Virus record (IMG/VR): IMGVR_UViG_3300037246_000650 | Coordinates: 1 to 25,569 of that record | DNA length: 25,569 nt | DNA from: a virus | Strand: one strand, 5' to 3' | In this document: piece by piece, positions 1-8,150 of the stretch | Numbering within the stretch: position 1 is the stretch's first letter | How the letters are laid out: every line of letters starts with the position of its first letter | The notes under the pieces: generated by a model | Database searches by the model: none | The model's input: only the letters and a program-made list of their open reading frames with translations | Told to the model about the DNA's origin: nothing | Position numbers and translations under genes: made by a program

Positions 1-739
1 CACCGAGAAGAATAATCTCGGCGGGGTCTTTGAACATACAGAATGGCTTTCGGTAGAGTAAGGCACTTTCACTTAATGATAGGGCATGGCCGTAAAGTGT
101 TGGAGTATCAATCAAGCCTGTATATTCAACACCGTCGCTGTAGGGAGAATCTCCAATATATGTAGGTATATTTTTAACAATCGTTCCTGTTGCCACCTGC
201 GTGTCTGTTTGAAGAATTCCATCAATGTATAGCAACATTAAACTACCATCCCACGTTGCAACAACATGATGCCATATATTGTCAGTTAGGATGGCATTGG
301 AATAAACATCAACAAACCCATCTGTTGCTGTATCTAAAACAAAACGAACCTTCCCTGAAGAACCATCATCTAAAAATAGAGTCCACCCATAATGACCACC
401 AGCAGTATCACGACTATCTAAAAGACGGTCGTTGTTATCATGTGAAGTTGTTCTGAACCACACAGAGACAGAAAGGGCTCTTGTGAAATCCAAAGAAGGC
501 CCATTCCCGCAATCTATATGTTCACCTTCTGCCCCTGAGAATGAAATACAAGGACCAAATTTGCCTGGAACCCAAATAGGACTATTGTTAAATACCCCAG
601 TATTCCCATTCCCGCTCAAATCGGCGACTTTAATGTCTCCATCTTCCCACATAGGCAAGAAGCCTACAAAGTCGGAAAGTGGATGGTCGGGGTCTATCTC
701 CCATCCTATAGGTGGTTTATGTTGGAAGTTCCAACTCAT
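1..739 (-). CDS. LamG-domain (concanavalin-like) tail/virion protein, 3' end cut by window
   Basis: About 246 residues are visible and the gene runs off the left edge. It begins MSWNFQHKPPIGWEIDPDHP and then shows a LamG/concanavalin A-like fold signature. The pieces are a VADLSGNGNTG strand, a GKFGPCISFSG strand, an SVSVWFRT core strand, the IWHHVVATWDG segment, the LLYIDGILQT strand, and TYIGDSPYSDGVEYTGLID near the end. The closing LYRKPFCMFK stretch follows the LamG core, as I recall from LamG proteins of uncultured phages. Such domains bind sugars, so a receptor-binding or virion-surface role is inferred. The ATG shares one base with the stop of the upstream gene (TAATG), so the two are translationally coupled. 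Confidence 0.8.
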   Translation of the reverse strand, partial: MSWNFQHKPPIGWEIDPDHPLSDFVGFLPMWEDGDIKVADLSGNGNTGVFNNSPIWVPGKFGPCISFSGAEGEHIDCGNGPSLDFTRALSVSVWFRTTSHDNNDRLLDSRDTAGGHYGWTLFLDDGSSGKVRFVLDTATDGFVDVYSNAILTDNIWHHVVATWDGSLMLLYIDGILQTDTQVATGTIVKNIPTYIGDSPYSDGVEYTGLIDTPTLYGHALSLSESALLYRKPFCMFKDPAEIILLG

Positions 740-1395
740 TAGGAATCGGCTCCGCACTCAACTAAAAAGGCTATTTCGCTATTATTTATCGTAGAGGTAT
801 CTTCAAGGAAGATAAATTTACCAACGTGGTCAAGATTGCCGGTAGTTGGGTCTGTAACAGAAAGTATAGTCTGTGCTGCCGCTTCCTGTGCGGCGAAGTC
901 AGACTTCGTAGCTGCGCCGAGAGACAAGGCGTTAATTGGCCCGTATATATTTGACCACTCATCAACTGAATCTTCCCGCCTGCCCTGAATATAAAATTCT
1001 ATTCCAGTAGTATTCGCAGTTTCCGAGGACTGGCATATATTAACTGTGATAACAGAGTAAAAAGATGCGCTTACATCAAAAGCTGTACTTTTTTTAACTG
1101 CTGACGCAGTAGAAGCAGGGGTTAAAATTGCCCAAGCATCTTCTTGATTCGCTGTCTTTGTCGGAACAGTAATAGATGTTACTCTCAACAACTTAGTTCT
1201 GTAATGAAATCTACCGCCATCGGGGTCGTGAATACCATTATAGAGTACCCTTGCAGCCTTATATGCAAGTGGTATATAAAAGGGTTTCTGGTACACAGAC
1301 GAATTTGTTACGTGGTCTTGGGTGTAAACATCAGAACTCGTCTCCTTCTGGTGCATAAGCCCATCTGCAATTACAATCGTATCTATTGCTGCCAT
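739..1395 (-). CDS. Putative virion/tail structural protein, family not recognised
   Basis: This protein has 218 residues. It starts MAAIDTIVIADGLMHQKETS and is mostly beta-prone, rich in Ser, Thr and Val, with no signal peptide or membrane segment. Its strong ribosome site, AAGGAG, is formed by the last codons of the upstream glycosyltransferase (IKEIK, then TAATG). Position just before a LamG protein and downstream of the head and adaptor genes suggests a tail or capsid-surface component, but this rests on context alone. No catalytic motif is visible. Confidence 0.7.
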   Translation of the reverse strand: MAAIDTIVIADGLMHQKETSSDVYTQDHVTNSSVYQKPFYIPLAYKAARVLYNGIHDPDGGRFHYRTKLLRVTSITVPTKTANQEDAWAILTPASTASAVKKSTAFDVSASFYSVITVNICQSSETANTTGIEFYIQGRREDSVDEWSNIYGPINALSLGAATKSDFAAQEAAAQTILSVTDPTTGNLDHVGKFIFLEDTSTINNSEIAFLVECGADS

Positions 1396-3002
1396 TATTT
1401 TATCTCCTTAATAAAGTCATTAAATCTGTCTTTGGTCTGTCCCCAGCCAGGTATCTCGTCTGCCATCAGCCATCCCTGACAGGATTTTTGATTCTTGAAT
1501 TGGTCTTGCCTGAACCTGTTAGCGGTTAGATTATACGAATGACGAATATCCACATTAGGATATTTCGATTCCCAGGATATTGCCTTGTACTTGTCAATAC
1601 CTCTTGGAAAACTATGAACGCCAGGTTCATAACCTATCCGGTTGTTGTAACCATTACCACTTACTCGCTCAATTCTCTTACGGTAATGTTTTACGAGAAG
1701 GTCTCGATATGCACACAATCCTGAAGTTTGCTTAGTGTAATAGTATAATGCCTGTCCGTCCTTTTCCCGCAGCTTCCAGGTATTGGTATTGTAGTAATAC
1801 ACATCTTTTTTCGGCGGTGTGAAATCAAAATGGGTAGGATGATAAAGTATGTCGTGTTCCACCAGAAAGGCAATGTCAGTATCCAAGTTTTCCAAAGCGG
1901 TAAGAATCTGCTTGAACATAGTCAATCGACTTCTTATTTCCGGCAATACGATGTTCTTGCCAAAGTCGATAGGAAACAACGACACGGACACGATAGGATA
2001 ACCAATCTTATCAAGGAGCATACGATTGACGTAGGTTATCTGCTCGCTTGCCATATTATCGGTATAGTAAGCTAACCCTTTGGATATATTGAATTGCGGA
2101 TGCCACGTAGGTACTGGGGCAAACTTATCTATAAGCCACTGGAACTTTCTTTTCTGTAACGGCCACTTGTTCTCTTGCCATAGATTCCTTGAATAATCCC
2201 TTGCCTTTTCCTGGTCTGAATGGTGTATCTTATATGGAAAGCTGAACGACCCCGTTGTACGGAACATGTGGGCGAACCAAGTCTTTTTATTGACTACGTG
2301 CCTACCACCAGACAACCAAGCCTTACACGCTACTTCACATCCTACTTGTCCCCAGGAACCGTGTTTTTCATCGAGGCCGCCCAGTTCTAAGAATCTCTTT
2401 CTATGTTGAAACCAACACGCTCCTATCCCATTCATCACAGATACTACCTCGCCTTTAGCTTCCGGTCTTTGTCCGTACTCGCCCCAATACTGGACTCTCA
2501 ACTCGTTATTAAGGCACATGAAGTCGGTCTTCCTACTCCTGCGTCTCTTCCAAATATATTTCATTTTCAGAGGGAATTTGCAATTAGGACATTTGTTGTC
2601 TTTTCCAATACTGAATTTATCCTGATAGAAATTATGCCCGTTCTCGCATACCCAATCGAAGATATGAAGATTGTACATTCGGGGCAAAACCGTCCACTCG
2701 TATTCGCAATCTGCCATTAACTTAACGTCAAATCCCTTATCGAACATCGAATGGGCATCGGTCTTAATAATATATTTGGCTTGACTTAATTCCGCCGCTT
2801 CGTTCACCGCCGCCCTCTGGCCTATCGGTACGGAATGATGAATCAAAGTCACACGAGGGTCATTATCTACCGAAGGGTCAGGCCAATAGCCGTCACATAT
2901 AGCGATAATCTCCGTATCGGCTTTGATAGCACCGAGAATATGCTCTATCGTTCCCTTGAGGAACATTTCACAGCGTGCTGGAATAATTACTGATACATCC
3001 AT
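1395..3002 (-). CDS. Two-domain glycosyltransferase: GT2 with zinc-ribbon insert plus C-terminal domain
   Basis: The protein has 535 residues. Residues 1-110 form a GT-A nucleotide-sugar domain: SVIIPARCEMF at the start, AICDGYWPD, and KTDAHSMF at 80-87, a DxH metal-binding motif of the kind seen in polypeptide GalNAc-transferases. At about 119-141 a CENGH...CPNC pattern (C119, H123, C138, C141) looks like an inserted zinc ribbon, followed by a basic RRRSRK stretch. Residues up to about 300 end with WLIDKFAPVP, shared with the 4671-5513 protein. The remaining 230 residues form a second domain (AFLVEHDILYHPTHFDFTPP, then YYYNTNTWKL) that I associate with phage and metagenomic glycosyltransferases. 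Acceptor unknown. Start is coupled to the GT4 gene (TAATG). Confidence 0.85.
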   Translation of the reverse strand: MDVSVIIPARCEMFLKGTIEHILGAIKADTEIIAICDGYWPDPSVDNDPRVTLIHHSVPIGQRAAVNEAAELSQAKYIIKTDAHSMFDKGFDVKLMADCEYEWTVLPRMYNLHIFDWVCENGHNFYQDKFSIGKDNKCPNCKFPLKMKYIWKRRRSRKTDFMCLNNELRVQYWGEYGQRPEAKGEVVSVMNGIGACWFQHRKRFLELGGLDEKHGSWGQVGCEVACKAWLSGGRHVVNKKTWFAHMFRTTGSFSFPYKIHHSDQEKARDYSRNLWQENKWPLQKRKFQWLIDKFAPVPTWHPQFNISKGLAYYTDNMASEQITYVNRMLLDKIGYPIVSVSLFPIDFGKNIVLPEIRSRLTMFKQILTALENLDTDIAFLVEHDILYHPTHFDFTPPKKDVYYYNTNTWKLREKDGQALYYYTKQTSGLCAYRDLLVKHYRKRIERVSGNGYNNRIGYEPGVHSFPRGIDKYKAISWESKYPNVDIRHSYNLTANRFRQDQFKNQKSCQGWLMADEIPGWGQTKDRFNDFIKEIK

Positions 3003-3874
3003 TATCCAGTTATCTCCTCGATAATTTCCATTATGGTATCAACAGCTTTGATATGATTGTGATGTTCCAAGATTACCTCTCTATTGATTGCACCATCTTT
3101 GGGATTGTATTTTAATATTTCCTCGATTAAAGTTTCCGGTGTAAACTTAATATCGAATGCCCGTCCCGAAAAGTTATTCACTCTGCTCTTCTGATATGTT
3201 CTCTGGTCAATGTAGCCATCGCCTTTTCTCTTTTCGTAAACTATTACAGGTCTCTCACAGGACATCGCCTCAAGTATTCCTCTGGAAAGCGATACTACTA
3301 TGTCGGCTTCGTTGATATAGTCCTCGACATTGAATCTCCACTTCGTTTCAAAGCCCAAATGCCTAAAATCAATCTTCAATATATCGCAAGCCTTCTTTAT
3401 ACATTTGTGCGTTCTCCATCTCGTATGATTACTAATAAACAGTAATCGTTCAGGTTTGTCCCTTATGGGATTTACGCAATGAAATCTATCTATGTCTATG
3501 AAGTTTCTTATGAGTTTTACATTCATCATTTTATGATACATTACCACCTCCTCGCTTATGGCAATGTACTTGTCCATATCAGGCGGTGGTATTTCTTCTT
3601 CCGGCAATATACCGTGCGAAGTAAATATCATCGGTATATCCGGCCATTTGGCTTTCATTTCTCCTGCTAAGTTATTTGATTGGGCAAGGATAACATCCGG
3701 CCATCCGGCAAATTCCAAAGAAGAAATAGTATTCATGTGAGATTCGAGTTTACCACCCCTGAGATTGTAAACTATGACATTGTGACCTCTTGCTTTAAGT
3801 TGATTATAAAGAGTAAGCGTATAGGTAGGAACGCCCGTATAATTCAACGAAATACAACTTATCAGAATATTCAT
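3002..3874 (-). CDS. GT4-like (GT-B fold) glycosyltransferase
   Basis: This protein has 290 residues, short for the family. The N-terminal half has the GT-B opening MNILISCISLNYTGVPTYTL, in which a GVPTYTL segment follows the first strand as in GT4 enzymes, and later IFTSHGI and KYIAISEEV. The C-terminal half has LLFISNHTRWRTH and then ADIVVSLSRGILEAMSCERP, the donor-sugar site with the Glu of the EX7E-type motif; the second Glu falls in VIVYEKRKG. The start overlaps the upstream methyltransferase-ParB stop as ATGA. It probably acts with the two flanking GT2 enzymes on one glycan. Soluble: no membrane segment seen. Confidence 0.8.
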   Translation of the reverse strand: MNILISCISLNYTGVPTYTLTLYNQLKARGHNVIVYNLRGGKLESHMNTISSLEFAGWPDVILAQSNNLAGEMKAKWPDIPMIFTSHGILPEEEIPPPDMDKYIAISEEVVMYHKMMNVKLIRNFIDIDRFHCVNPIRDKPERLLFISNHTRWRTHKCIKKACDILKIDFRHLGFETKWRFNVEDYINEADIVVSLSRGILEAMSCERPVIVYEKRKGDGYIDQRTYQKSRVNNFSGRAFDIKFTPETLIEEILKYNPKDGAINREVILEHHNHIKAVDTIMEIIEEITG

Positions 3875-4677
3875 ATCTTTCTCGCAAGCATTGTTTTACA
3901 ACCTAATGCTCTGAGCATAACTGCACGATGGCCGCCATCTATGATTTTATTATTCAAGTGAACGATTATCGGCTCATGCAATCCCTCTTTCATTACGTTC
4001 CTCATTATTTCTATTTTGCCGGCAACGTATTCTCTGGTTTCGCTTTCCGACCAGTTACCGTTTTTCTTTTTCAGTAATCTCGAATAATACTTAGTTTTGC
4101 TTACCTCTACCTTTTCGTTTCCGGCAATTCTTTCAGCAAGTTTGATTAGCTCGGTAATCCATATTTTATTGCCATATCTTCTTATTCGCTCTCTGCGTAA
4201 CTTTCCCTTGAAACATAAACTCCATAATTCCACCGCATCTGGAATATCGTTCATCCAATGTTTTTTCGTGCGAACAGAGCCAACTTCCTCCCAATCACGG
4301 AACCAATTTCTTATACCATCGTACAAACCGGTAGGTATCCAGTGACCTCTATTCCACGTAACGTCATCCTTTAGTTTCTTCGAGATAATTATTAGGTATG
4401 TAGTGCGGTAAAAAAGAGAATCTATCAGCCAGATAAGCTCTTCCATCTTGAACTTGTAATGCACATTTGATAGTAAAACCACATCTGCAATCTTGGTCGA
4501 TACTGTTCTGAAATCTTTTCTTTCAATACCTATAACATTACGAAATCCAGCCTCTTTGGCTATTTCAAGGTTCAGCCCCTCACCAATCTCTATAAAGGTC
4601 ATCTCGCTGCAATCTTCCGGCAGTAACGGCTTGACAAAACAATTCCATTTACCTTTACCTTGAAACATATTTACCAT
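3871..4677 (-). CDS. Methyltransferase-like domain fused to a C-terminal ParB/sulfiredoxin-like domain
   Basis: The preferred start is the ATG at 4677 (MVNMFQGKGKW). It has GGGAG eight bases upstream and overlaps the previous stop as ATGGTAA. An ATG at 4692 is in frame but has no ribosome site. The protein has 268 residues. Residues 27-52 resemble SAM-methyltransferase motif I and post-I (TFIEIGEG...VIGIE). Residues 55-150 continue a Rossmann-like core (ADVVLLSNVHYKF, TYLIIISKKL). Residues about 235-268 read EPIIVHLNNKIIDGGHRAVM, the ParB N-domain core with its DGGHR motif. The linker is basic (RRERIRRYG). The catalytic role is unproven; the methyltransferase half is degenerate enough that it could be inactive. 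It lies inside the coupled sugar cassette. Confidence 0.65.
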   Translation of the reverse strand: MVNMFQGKGKWNCFVKPLLPEDCSEMTFIEIGEGLNLEIAKEAGFRNVIGIERKDFRTVSTKIADVVLLSNVHYKFKMEELIWLIDSLFYRTTYLIIISKKLKDDVTWNRGHWIPTGLYDGIRNWFRDWEEVGSVRTKKHWMNDIPDAVELWSLCFKGKLRRERIRRYGNKIWITELIKLAERIAGNEKVEVSKTKYYSRLLKKKNGNWSESETREYVAGKIEIMRNVMKEGLHEPIIVHLNNKIIDGGHRAVMLRALGCKTMLARKI

Positions 4678-5513
4678 TCGTAATTCTCCCATCCAGGTAC
4701 GGGAGCAAAATGGTCAATAAGCCATTTGAAATCTCTTGTTTGACCTGACCATTTGTTTTCTATCCAGTAAGAGGCGATAAATTCGGAACTTTTTTGTATC
4801 TCTTTCCTGCTTATGAAATAACCACGTCCGTACTTCTTGCCTTTGTGTAAATGGGCATACCAGGTCTTCTTATTGCGGATTACTCTACCTCCCGATAGCC
4901 ATACCTTATTGCCAAGCTCTTGAGCTTCTTTTGCGAATGTCCCGCAATTCTTATCGTCCATACATTCTATTTTGAAAAATAAGTCTCGGTGCATGAACCA
5001 GCAGGAACCTTGAAAAGTCATCAAGTCCTCAATTAGTTTATCATTCTCTTTGTCTCTCCAAGTTACTCCGGTGAATCCAGTTTCCCAAAACCTGCCAGCA
5101 TCACTTGGCCTCTTATTCGGTGGCGTTATGAACATAGCATTTATGGCCGCTTTCCCTGTTTTCTTTTCCCATTTCTCAGGCTCTAAACTGTACCTCGTAG
5201 GCACACTCAACCAGTTAGGTTCGCAATCCTCCGCCAGTTTGACATCGAATCCTTTATCGAATAGACAATGACCATCGCACTTCATTATGTACTTGCCTTT
5301 GGCTATTCGGGCGGCTTCGTTAATGGCATTGCGCATACCTCTCTTAAAGTGGTGAATCAGAATAACGTGAGGGTCGTTCTTAATGGGAATCTTCGGCCAG
5401 TCGCCGTCAATGACAGCAATAACCTCTATCTCACCTTCAGCCCTTTCGATTAGAGAATCTATGGTCGGCTGTAAGAACATCTCATTGCACGATGGAATTA
5501 TTACCGATAACAC
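4671..5513 (-). CDS. Family 2 glycosyltransferase
   Basis: The protein has 280 residues. The start is GTG at 5513, overlapping the adaptor stop as TAGTG, with a near-perfect AGGAGG six bases upstream. The GT-A fold is clear: LSVIIPSCNEMF, VIAVIDGDWP, and KCDGHCLFDKG with D80-G-H82 as the DxH metal site. Later come GSCWFMHRD and VWLSGGRVIRNKKTWYAH. It ends WLIDHFAPVPGW. It is a paralogue of the first 300 residues of the 1395-3002 protein but lacks that protein's zinc ribbon and extra C-terminal domain. It is the first gene of the sugar cassette, coupled directly to a tail adaptor, so it is made late with the virion genes. Confidence 0.87.
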   Translation of the reverse strand: MLSVIIPSCNEMFLQPTIDSLIERAEGEIEVIAVIDGDWPKIPIKNDPHVILIHHFKRGMRNAINEAARIAKGKYIMKCDGHCLFDKGFDVKLAEDCEPNWLSVPTRYSLEPEKWEKKTGKAAINAMFITPPNKRPSDAGRFWETGFTGVTWRDKENDKLIEDLMTFQGSCWFMHRDLFFKIECMDDKNCGTFAKEAQELGNKVWLSGGRVIRNKKTWYAHLHKGKKYGRGYFISRKEIQKSSEFIASYWIENKWSGQTRDFKWLIDHFAPVPGWENYEW

Positions 5514-6313
5514 TATGGGCCTCCTAAATGTGTTGGGTCTCTGGAAGTCTTAAAGGATGCAAGCCAAGTATTGTAATCGTAGATACCAGCGGTGTTCTGT
5601 TCCTGTTTGTCCATTGCCCTGACCTTTGACATCAATCCTTTTTGTCTCGGAGTACCCCATAGCTCATCTTTGATAAGGGCGTACAATTCCTTATCTTGCC
5701 CCATTGCCATTGCAAATTTAAGAGCAAGCGACAAGACATAAACTTCGATAAATAATGGGTCGAATTTAGTAACGTCAGTTACTCGCTTGGTATAAACGTA
5801 ATCGACCGCATTTTCTCTGGTGAGATATTTGTTTCCCTCAACTTTGTAAGAGTACGGGGAGCGGTGGGCATCGTTATCGTCATAGGTGTACCTGTCCGCC
5901 AACCAGTCTTCAGGCAGGTCGAACATCAAATCCCATTCGTTTGCAGGAATCATTTCTGCATCTGTTTTAGTAGTCCAGTAGGTAGCTTCGACAACACCGG
6001 TTCCAGGCTCATCATCCAAAGCGCCGGAAGTATGGGCTAATAAACATTTGTACCAGACAGAATTATTCGATACATACTGGTCGGTAGTGTAAACTGTGGC
6101 CGTTACCCAAGCCGAAGCAAGTCTTATCCTTGCCCCTGCAAACCGCCACCAGTAAGACCTTAACAGAGCATCTCCGGTCTGTTCATAGTGAAGGTTACAT
6201 TTTACAGCATTTACATCTTCGTCGGCTGTTATCAAAACTTCAGTAGTTAGTCCTTGACCTACTCTGCCCAAGGCCATATTGCAGATGTCCGTCTTGGAAT
6301 CCGGTAGAGCCAT
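5513..6313 (-). CDS. Head-tail adaptor / tail tubular protein A-like (gp11-like) with carbohydrate-binding insert
   Basis: The protein has 266 residues. The N-terminus SKTDICNMALGRVGQG, followed by ALLRSYWWRFAGARIRL, matches the podovirus tail-tubular-A/adaptor family, whose members form the ring under the portal. Residues about 69-114 depart from that fold and read like a CBM5/12-type chitin- or cellulose-binding module: YTTDQYVSNNSVWYKC, then LLAHTSG, then EATYWT. The adaptor pattern resumes at ANEWDLMFDLPEDWL and ends with VYVLSLALKFAMAMGQDKEL. The ribosome site AAGGAG lies five bases before the ATG. The insert could decorate the tail surface; that is inference. Confidence 0.8.
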   Translation of the reverse strand: MALPDSKTDICNMALGRVGQGLTTEVLITADEDVNAVKCNLHYEQTGDALLRSYWWRFAGARIRLASAWVTATVYTTDQYVSNNSVWYKCLLAHTSGALDDEPGTGVVEATYWTTKTDAEMIPANEWDLMFDLPEDWLADRYTYDDNDAHRSPYSYKVEGNKYLTRENAVDYVYTKRVTDVTKFDPLFIEVYVLSLALKFAMAMGQDKELYALIKDELWGTPRQKGLMSKVRAMDKQEQNTAGIYDYNTWLASFKTSRDPTHLGGP

Positions 6314-6322
6314 AGTATCTCC

Positions 6323-6706
6323 TTATGATGGTGCATCAATGTATTCGATATAAATGTGGAATTGATTATCCCCACTGGTTTTTATCTTTAGCGCCACATT
6401 CGCCGTTAACTTCAGGCCCCACTTGAAGTCCTTTTGCCAAGGTTCGGGACTGGCAGCCAAAAACGCAATAGGCCCAATCAAAGTAACATCTCCGTTCTGG
6501 ATAATGATAGACTCGTTAATAACGGTACTCATACTAACGTGCGTAAGGATTAGTCTTTTGCCCGCACCAGGTGCATCTACCATTATTTTGGCTGTCCCTG
6601 AATCATTATCTGAACCATTTAGATAATGCCTCGTAGCCCCTACTGGCAAATCCTGGGACAAATCCGTTAGTATACCTGTATTTGAAGCATCTAATTCTAC
6701 TGCCAT
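6323..6706 (-). CDS. Small putative virion protein
   Basis: This protein has 127 residues and begins MAVELDASNTGILTDLSQDL. It is beta-rich, with a closing QFHIYIEYIDAPS strand and an AGKRLILTHVSM core strand, and looks like a compact jelly-roll or decoration-type protein. No family was recognised. AGGAG lies seven bases upstream of the ATG. Its position between two other beta-rich genes, all late and on the same strand, supports a structural role. Confidence 0.65.
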   Translation of the reverse strand: MAVELDASNTGILTDLSQDLPVGATRHYLNGSDNDSGTAKIMVDAPGAGKRLILTHVSMSTVINESIIIQNGDVTLIGPIAFLAASPEPWQKDFKWGLKLTANVALKIKTSGDNQFHIYIEYIDAPS

Positions 6707-6716
6707 AATTTATCTC

Positions 6717-7322
6717 CTATGCTATATTTTGATGTTCGTACCAATGCAATGTTAGCTGGGCCACTATATCTGCAGTTCCACTGGTCATTCTAAATGAATA
6801 TTTCGTGTTCTGTTTCAAAATAAATTCCTCTATCGACCTTGCGCTACCACCGACTTTATTTTTGCCAGTTCCAAATTTCCAATGATGTATCTCTGTACCA
6901 CCAGTAGGCGCAGAAGCGTCTTGAGTCATTTTATTTACTGTAGAACTACCAGTACTTATCGCCCCACTTATGGTGGAAGAATTTCTATCTTTATTGAAAA
7001 TTGTCAAATCATCACCACCGCCAACTCCACCAGTAGGTGCTTCTGTTATACTCAAATCCGCCGCTCCAGTTGCAACAGCTTCAACTACTAAGTGCATCCA
7101 CTTAGTAGTGTTAGCTGTAGTGAAAGAAATATGCAAAGCATCCTCATCGCCTTCATCATCTAAGTCATTCGTATTTATGTCCGCCTTAAAAGAATCTCCT
7201 GCGTGAATTTCGTGGTGTTCATAATCTATCATAGCAAGAGCATCGGTAGCAGCATCTTTCTGTTCGGTGGCAAACGTAACGACATTAGCACCGTCTTTGG
7301 CGTAAGATTTGCTTGTAGGCAT
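6717..7322 (-). CDS. Putative virion structural protein, beta-rich
   Basis: The protein has 201 residues and starts MPTSKSYAKDGANVVTFATE. It has acidic stretches (NDLDDEGDEDAL) and a Gly-rich turn (TGGVGGGDDL). The C-terminal half (SIEEFILKQNTKYSFRMTSG, then LTLHWYEHQN) is typical of beta-sandwich virion proteins. GGAG lies ahead of the ATG. The exact family was not recognised. It probably forms part of the neck, tail or capsid decoration, judged only by its place between capsid and adaptor genes. Confidence 0.68.
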   Translation of the reverse strand: MPTSKSYAKDGANVVTFATEQKDAATDALAMIDYEHHEIHAGDSFKADINTNDLDDEGDEDALHISFTTANTTKWMHLVVEAVATGAADLSITEAPTGGVGGGDDLTIFNKDRNSSTISGAISTGSSTVNKMTQDASAPTGGTEIHHWKFGTGKNKVGGSARSIEEFILKQNTKYSFRMTSGTADIVAQLTLHWYEHQNIA

Positions 7323-7324
7323 AA

Positions 7325-7615
7325 TTACGCTCCATATTTAGCTTTTTTGAAATGACCTTCAAAATAATCGGCTTGGTCGCAAGTCGCCCTGTCCCTGTAA
7401 GCTGATATATTACCAGGCCATTTAATGCTGGTATAAGCGGCACCAAGAGCGGTGTTGTCGGTAGCGTTAGTCATCTCATCTGTATTTTCCAAACAAAAGC
7501 CTTTTACCAACTCATCAAGGTCTTCTTCTGTCATTGATTCCACTGTTTTGAAACGATTATTCTTGATGTAATGAATAAGCGCCCAAACGGTAATTCTTGC
7601 TCCTGCAGTTCCCAT
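7325..7615 (-). CDS. Small phage protein of unknown function
   Basis: The protein has 96 residues and starts MGTAGARITVWALIHYIKNN. It is mainly alpha-helical, with an acidic middle (MTEEDLDELVKGF), and ends EGHFKKAKYGA. AAGGAG is well placed upstream of the ATG. It lies in the head operon two bases from its downstream neighbour. No motif allows a functional call. Confidence 0.65.
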   Translation of the reverse strand: MGTAGARITVWALIHYIKNNRFKTVESMTEEDLDELVKGFCLENTDEMTNATDNTALGAAYTSIKWPGNISAYRDRATCDQADYFEGHFKKAKYGA

Positions 7616-7627
7616 AATTTAATCTCC

Positions 7628-7816
7628 TTAATCGTGTCCAAATATTCTTCTGTAATTTTTCCTGTACTGGTCGTTTGCCGGTTTCGCCATAATCTTTGTT
7701 GCGCCACGAGGCTCACCATTTCTGGTACAATAACCGGCCTTAGCTGCACGGCGATTTACTTCCTCACGAACATTGTCTCTGTTTTCGTTCCAAGGTACTA
7801 TTTCGCCGTCAGACAT
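7628..7816 (-). CDS. Small basic phage protein
   Basis: This 62-residue protein begins MSDGEIVPWNENRDNVREEV and is Arg/Lys-rich, ending NYRRIFGHD. The ATG at 7816 is chosen as the common codon. An in-frame TTG at 7843 has an equally good AAAGG eight bases upstream and would add nine residues and overlap the previous gene, so the start is undecided. The AKPANDQYRKNY segment suggests a nucleic-acid or core-associated small protein, but no function is claimed. Confidence 0.6.
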   Translation of the reverse strand: MSDGEIVPWNENRDNVREEVNRRAAKAGYCTRNGEPRGATKIMAKPANDQYRKNYRRIFGHD

Positions 7817-7830
7817 TCCCTTTGCTCTTT

Positions 7831-8040
7831 TCAAGATTTCCAAAACTTAAACCTTTCAAGATAGTGAAACACCGCCTTTTTCCAATCAATCTTGTCCTTG
7901 CGTTTCTTGTATCCGCAATCTCTACATTTACGATAGTAAACACCATCTATCAGACGGGTCATAAACATATACGACTTACATTTTGGGCAAGGCGGTGTTT
8001 CGCTAATTAGCCCAGTTCCAAACATCTGTACTGGATTCAT
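7831..8040 (-). CDS. Small zinc-ribbon protein
   Basis: This 69-residue protein contains CPKC at 18-21 and CRDC near residue 39, a four-cysteine zinc ribbon. A basic tail follows (GYKKRKDKIDWKKAVFHYLE). The ATG overlaps the stop of the upstream 31-residue gene as ATGA. It probably binds nucleic acid or a protein partner through the ribbon. It is one of many unrelated small Cys-rich proteins along this strand. Confidence 0.65.
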   Translation of the reverse strand: MNPVQMFGTGLISETPPCPKCKSYMFMTRLIDGVYYRKCRDCGYKKRKDKIDWKKAVFHYLERFKFWKS

Positions 8041-8132
8041 TTTTTCTTCTCTTCTTTCGCTGTGTTCGCTTCTGATATTTTCTTGGCTTCTTTGCCAACA
8101 ATTCTCTCGCCTGTTTTCGGGTCAATCTTCAT
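8037..8132 (-). CDS. 31-residue highly charged micro-protein
   Basis: This gene was read directly from the DNA: MKIDPKTGERIVGKEAKKIS, then EANTAKEEKKK and stop. It has a very good ribosome site (AAGGAG, with six to seven bases to ATG). Its stop overlaps the next ATG as ATGA. These two signals make it a likely real gene despite its size. It is almost entirely charged and Lys/Glu-rich. It sits directly after a hairpin terminator, so its expression may be lower than that of the capsid genes. Confidence 0.6.
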   Translation of the reverse strand: MKIDPKTGERIVGKEAKKISEANTAKEEKKK

Positions 8133-8150
8133 AATAAACTCCTTAAAAAA

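Noticed and set aside
190-794. Two plus-strand frames (88 and 120 codons)
   Set aside because: Antisense to the LamG gene, whose translation is clearly a folded domain.
7571-7864. 97-codon plus-strand frame
   Set aside because: Antisense shadow across two small genes with proper ribosome sites.
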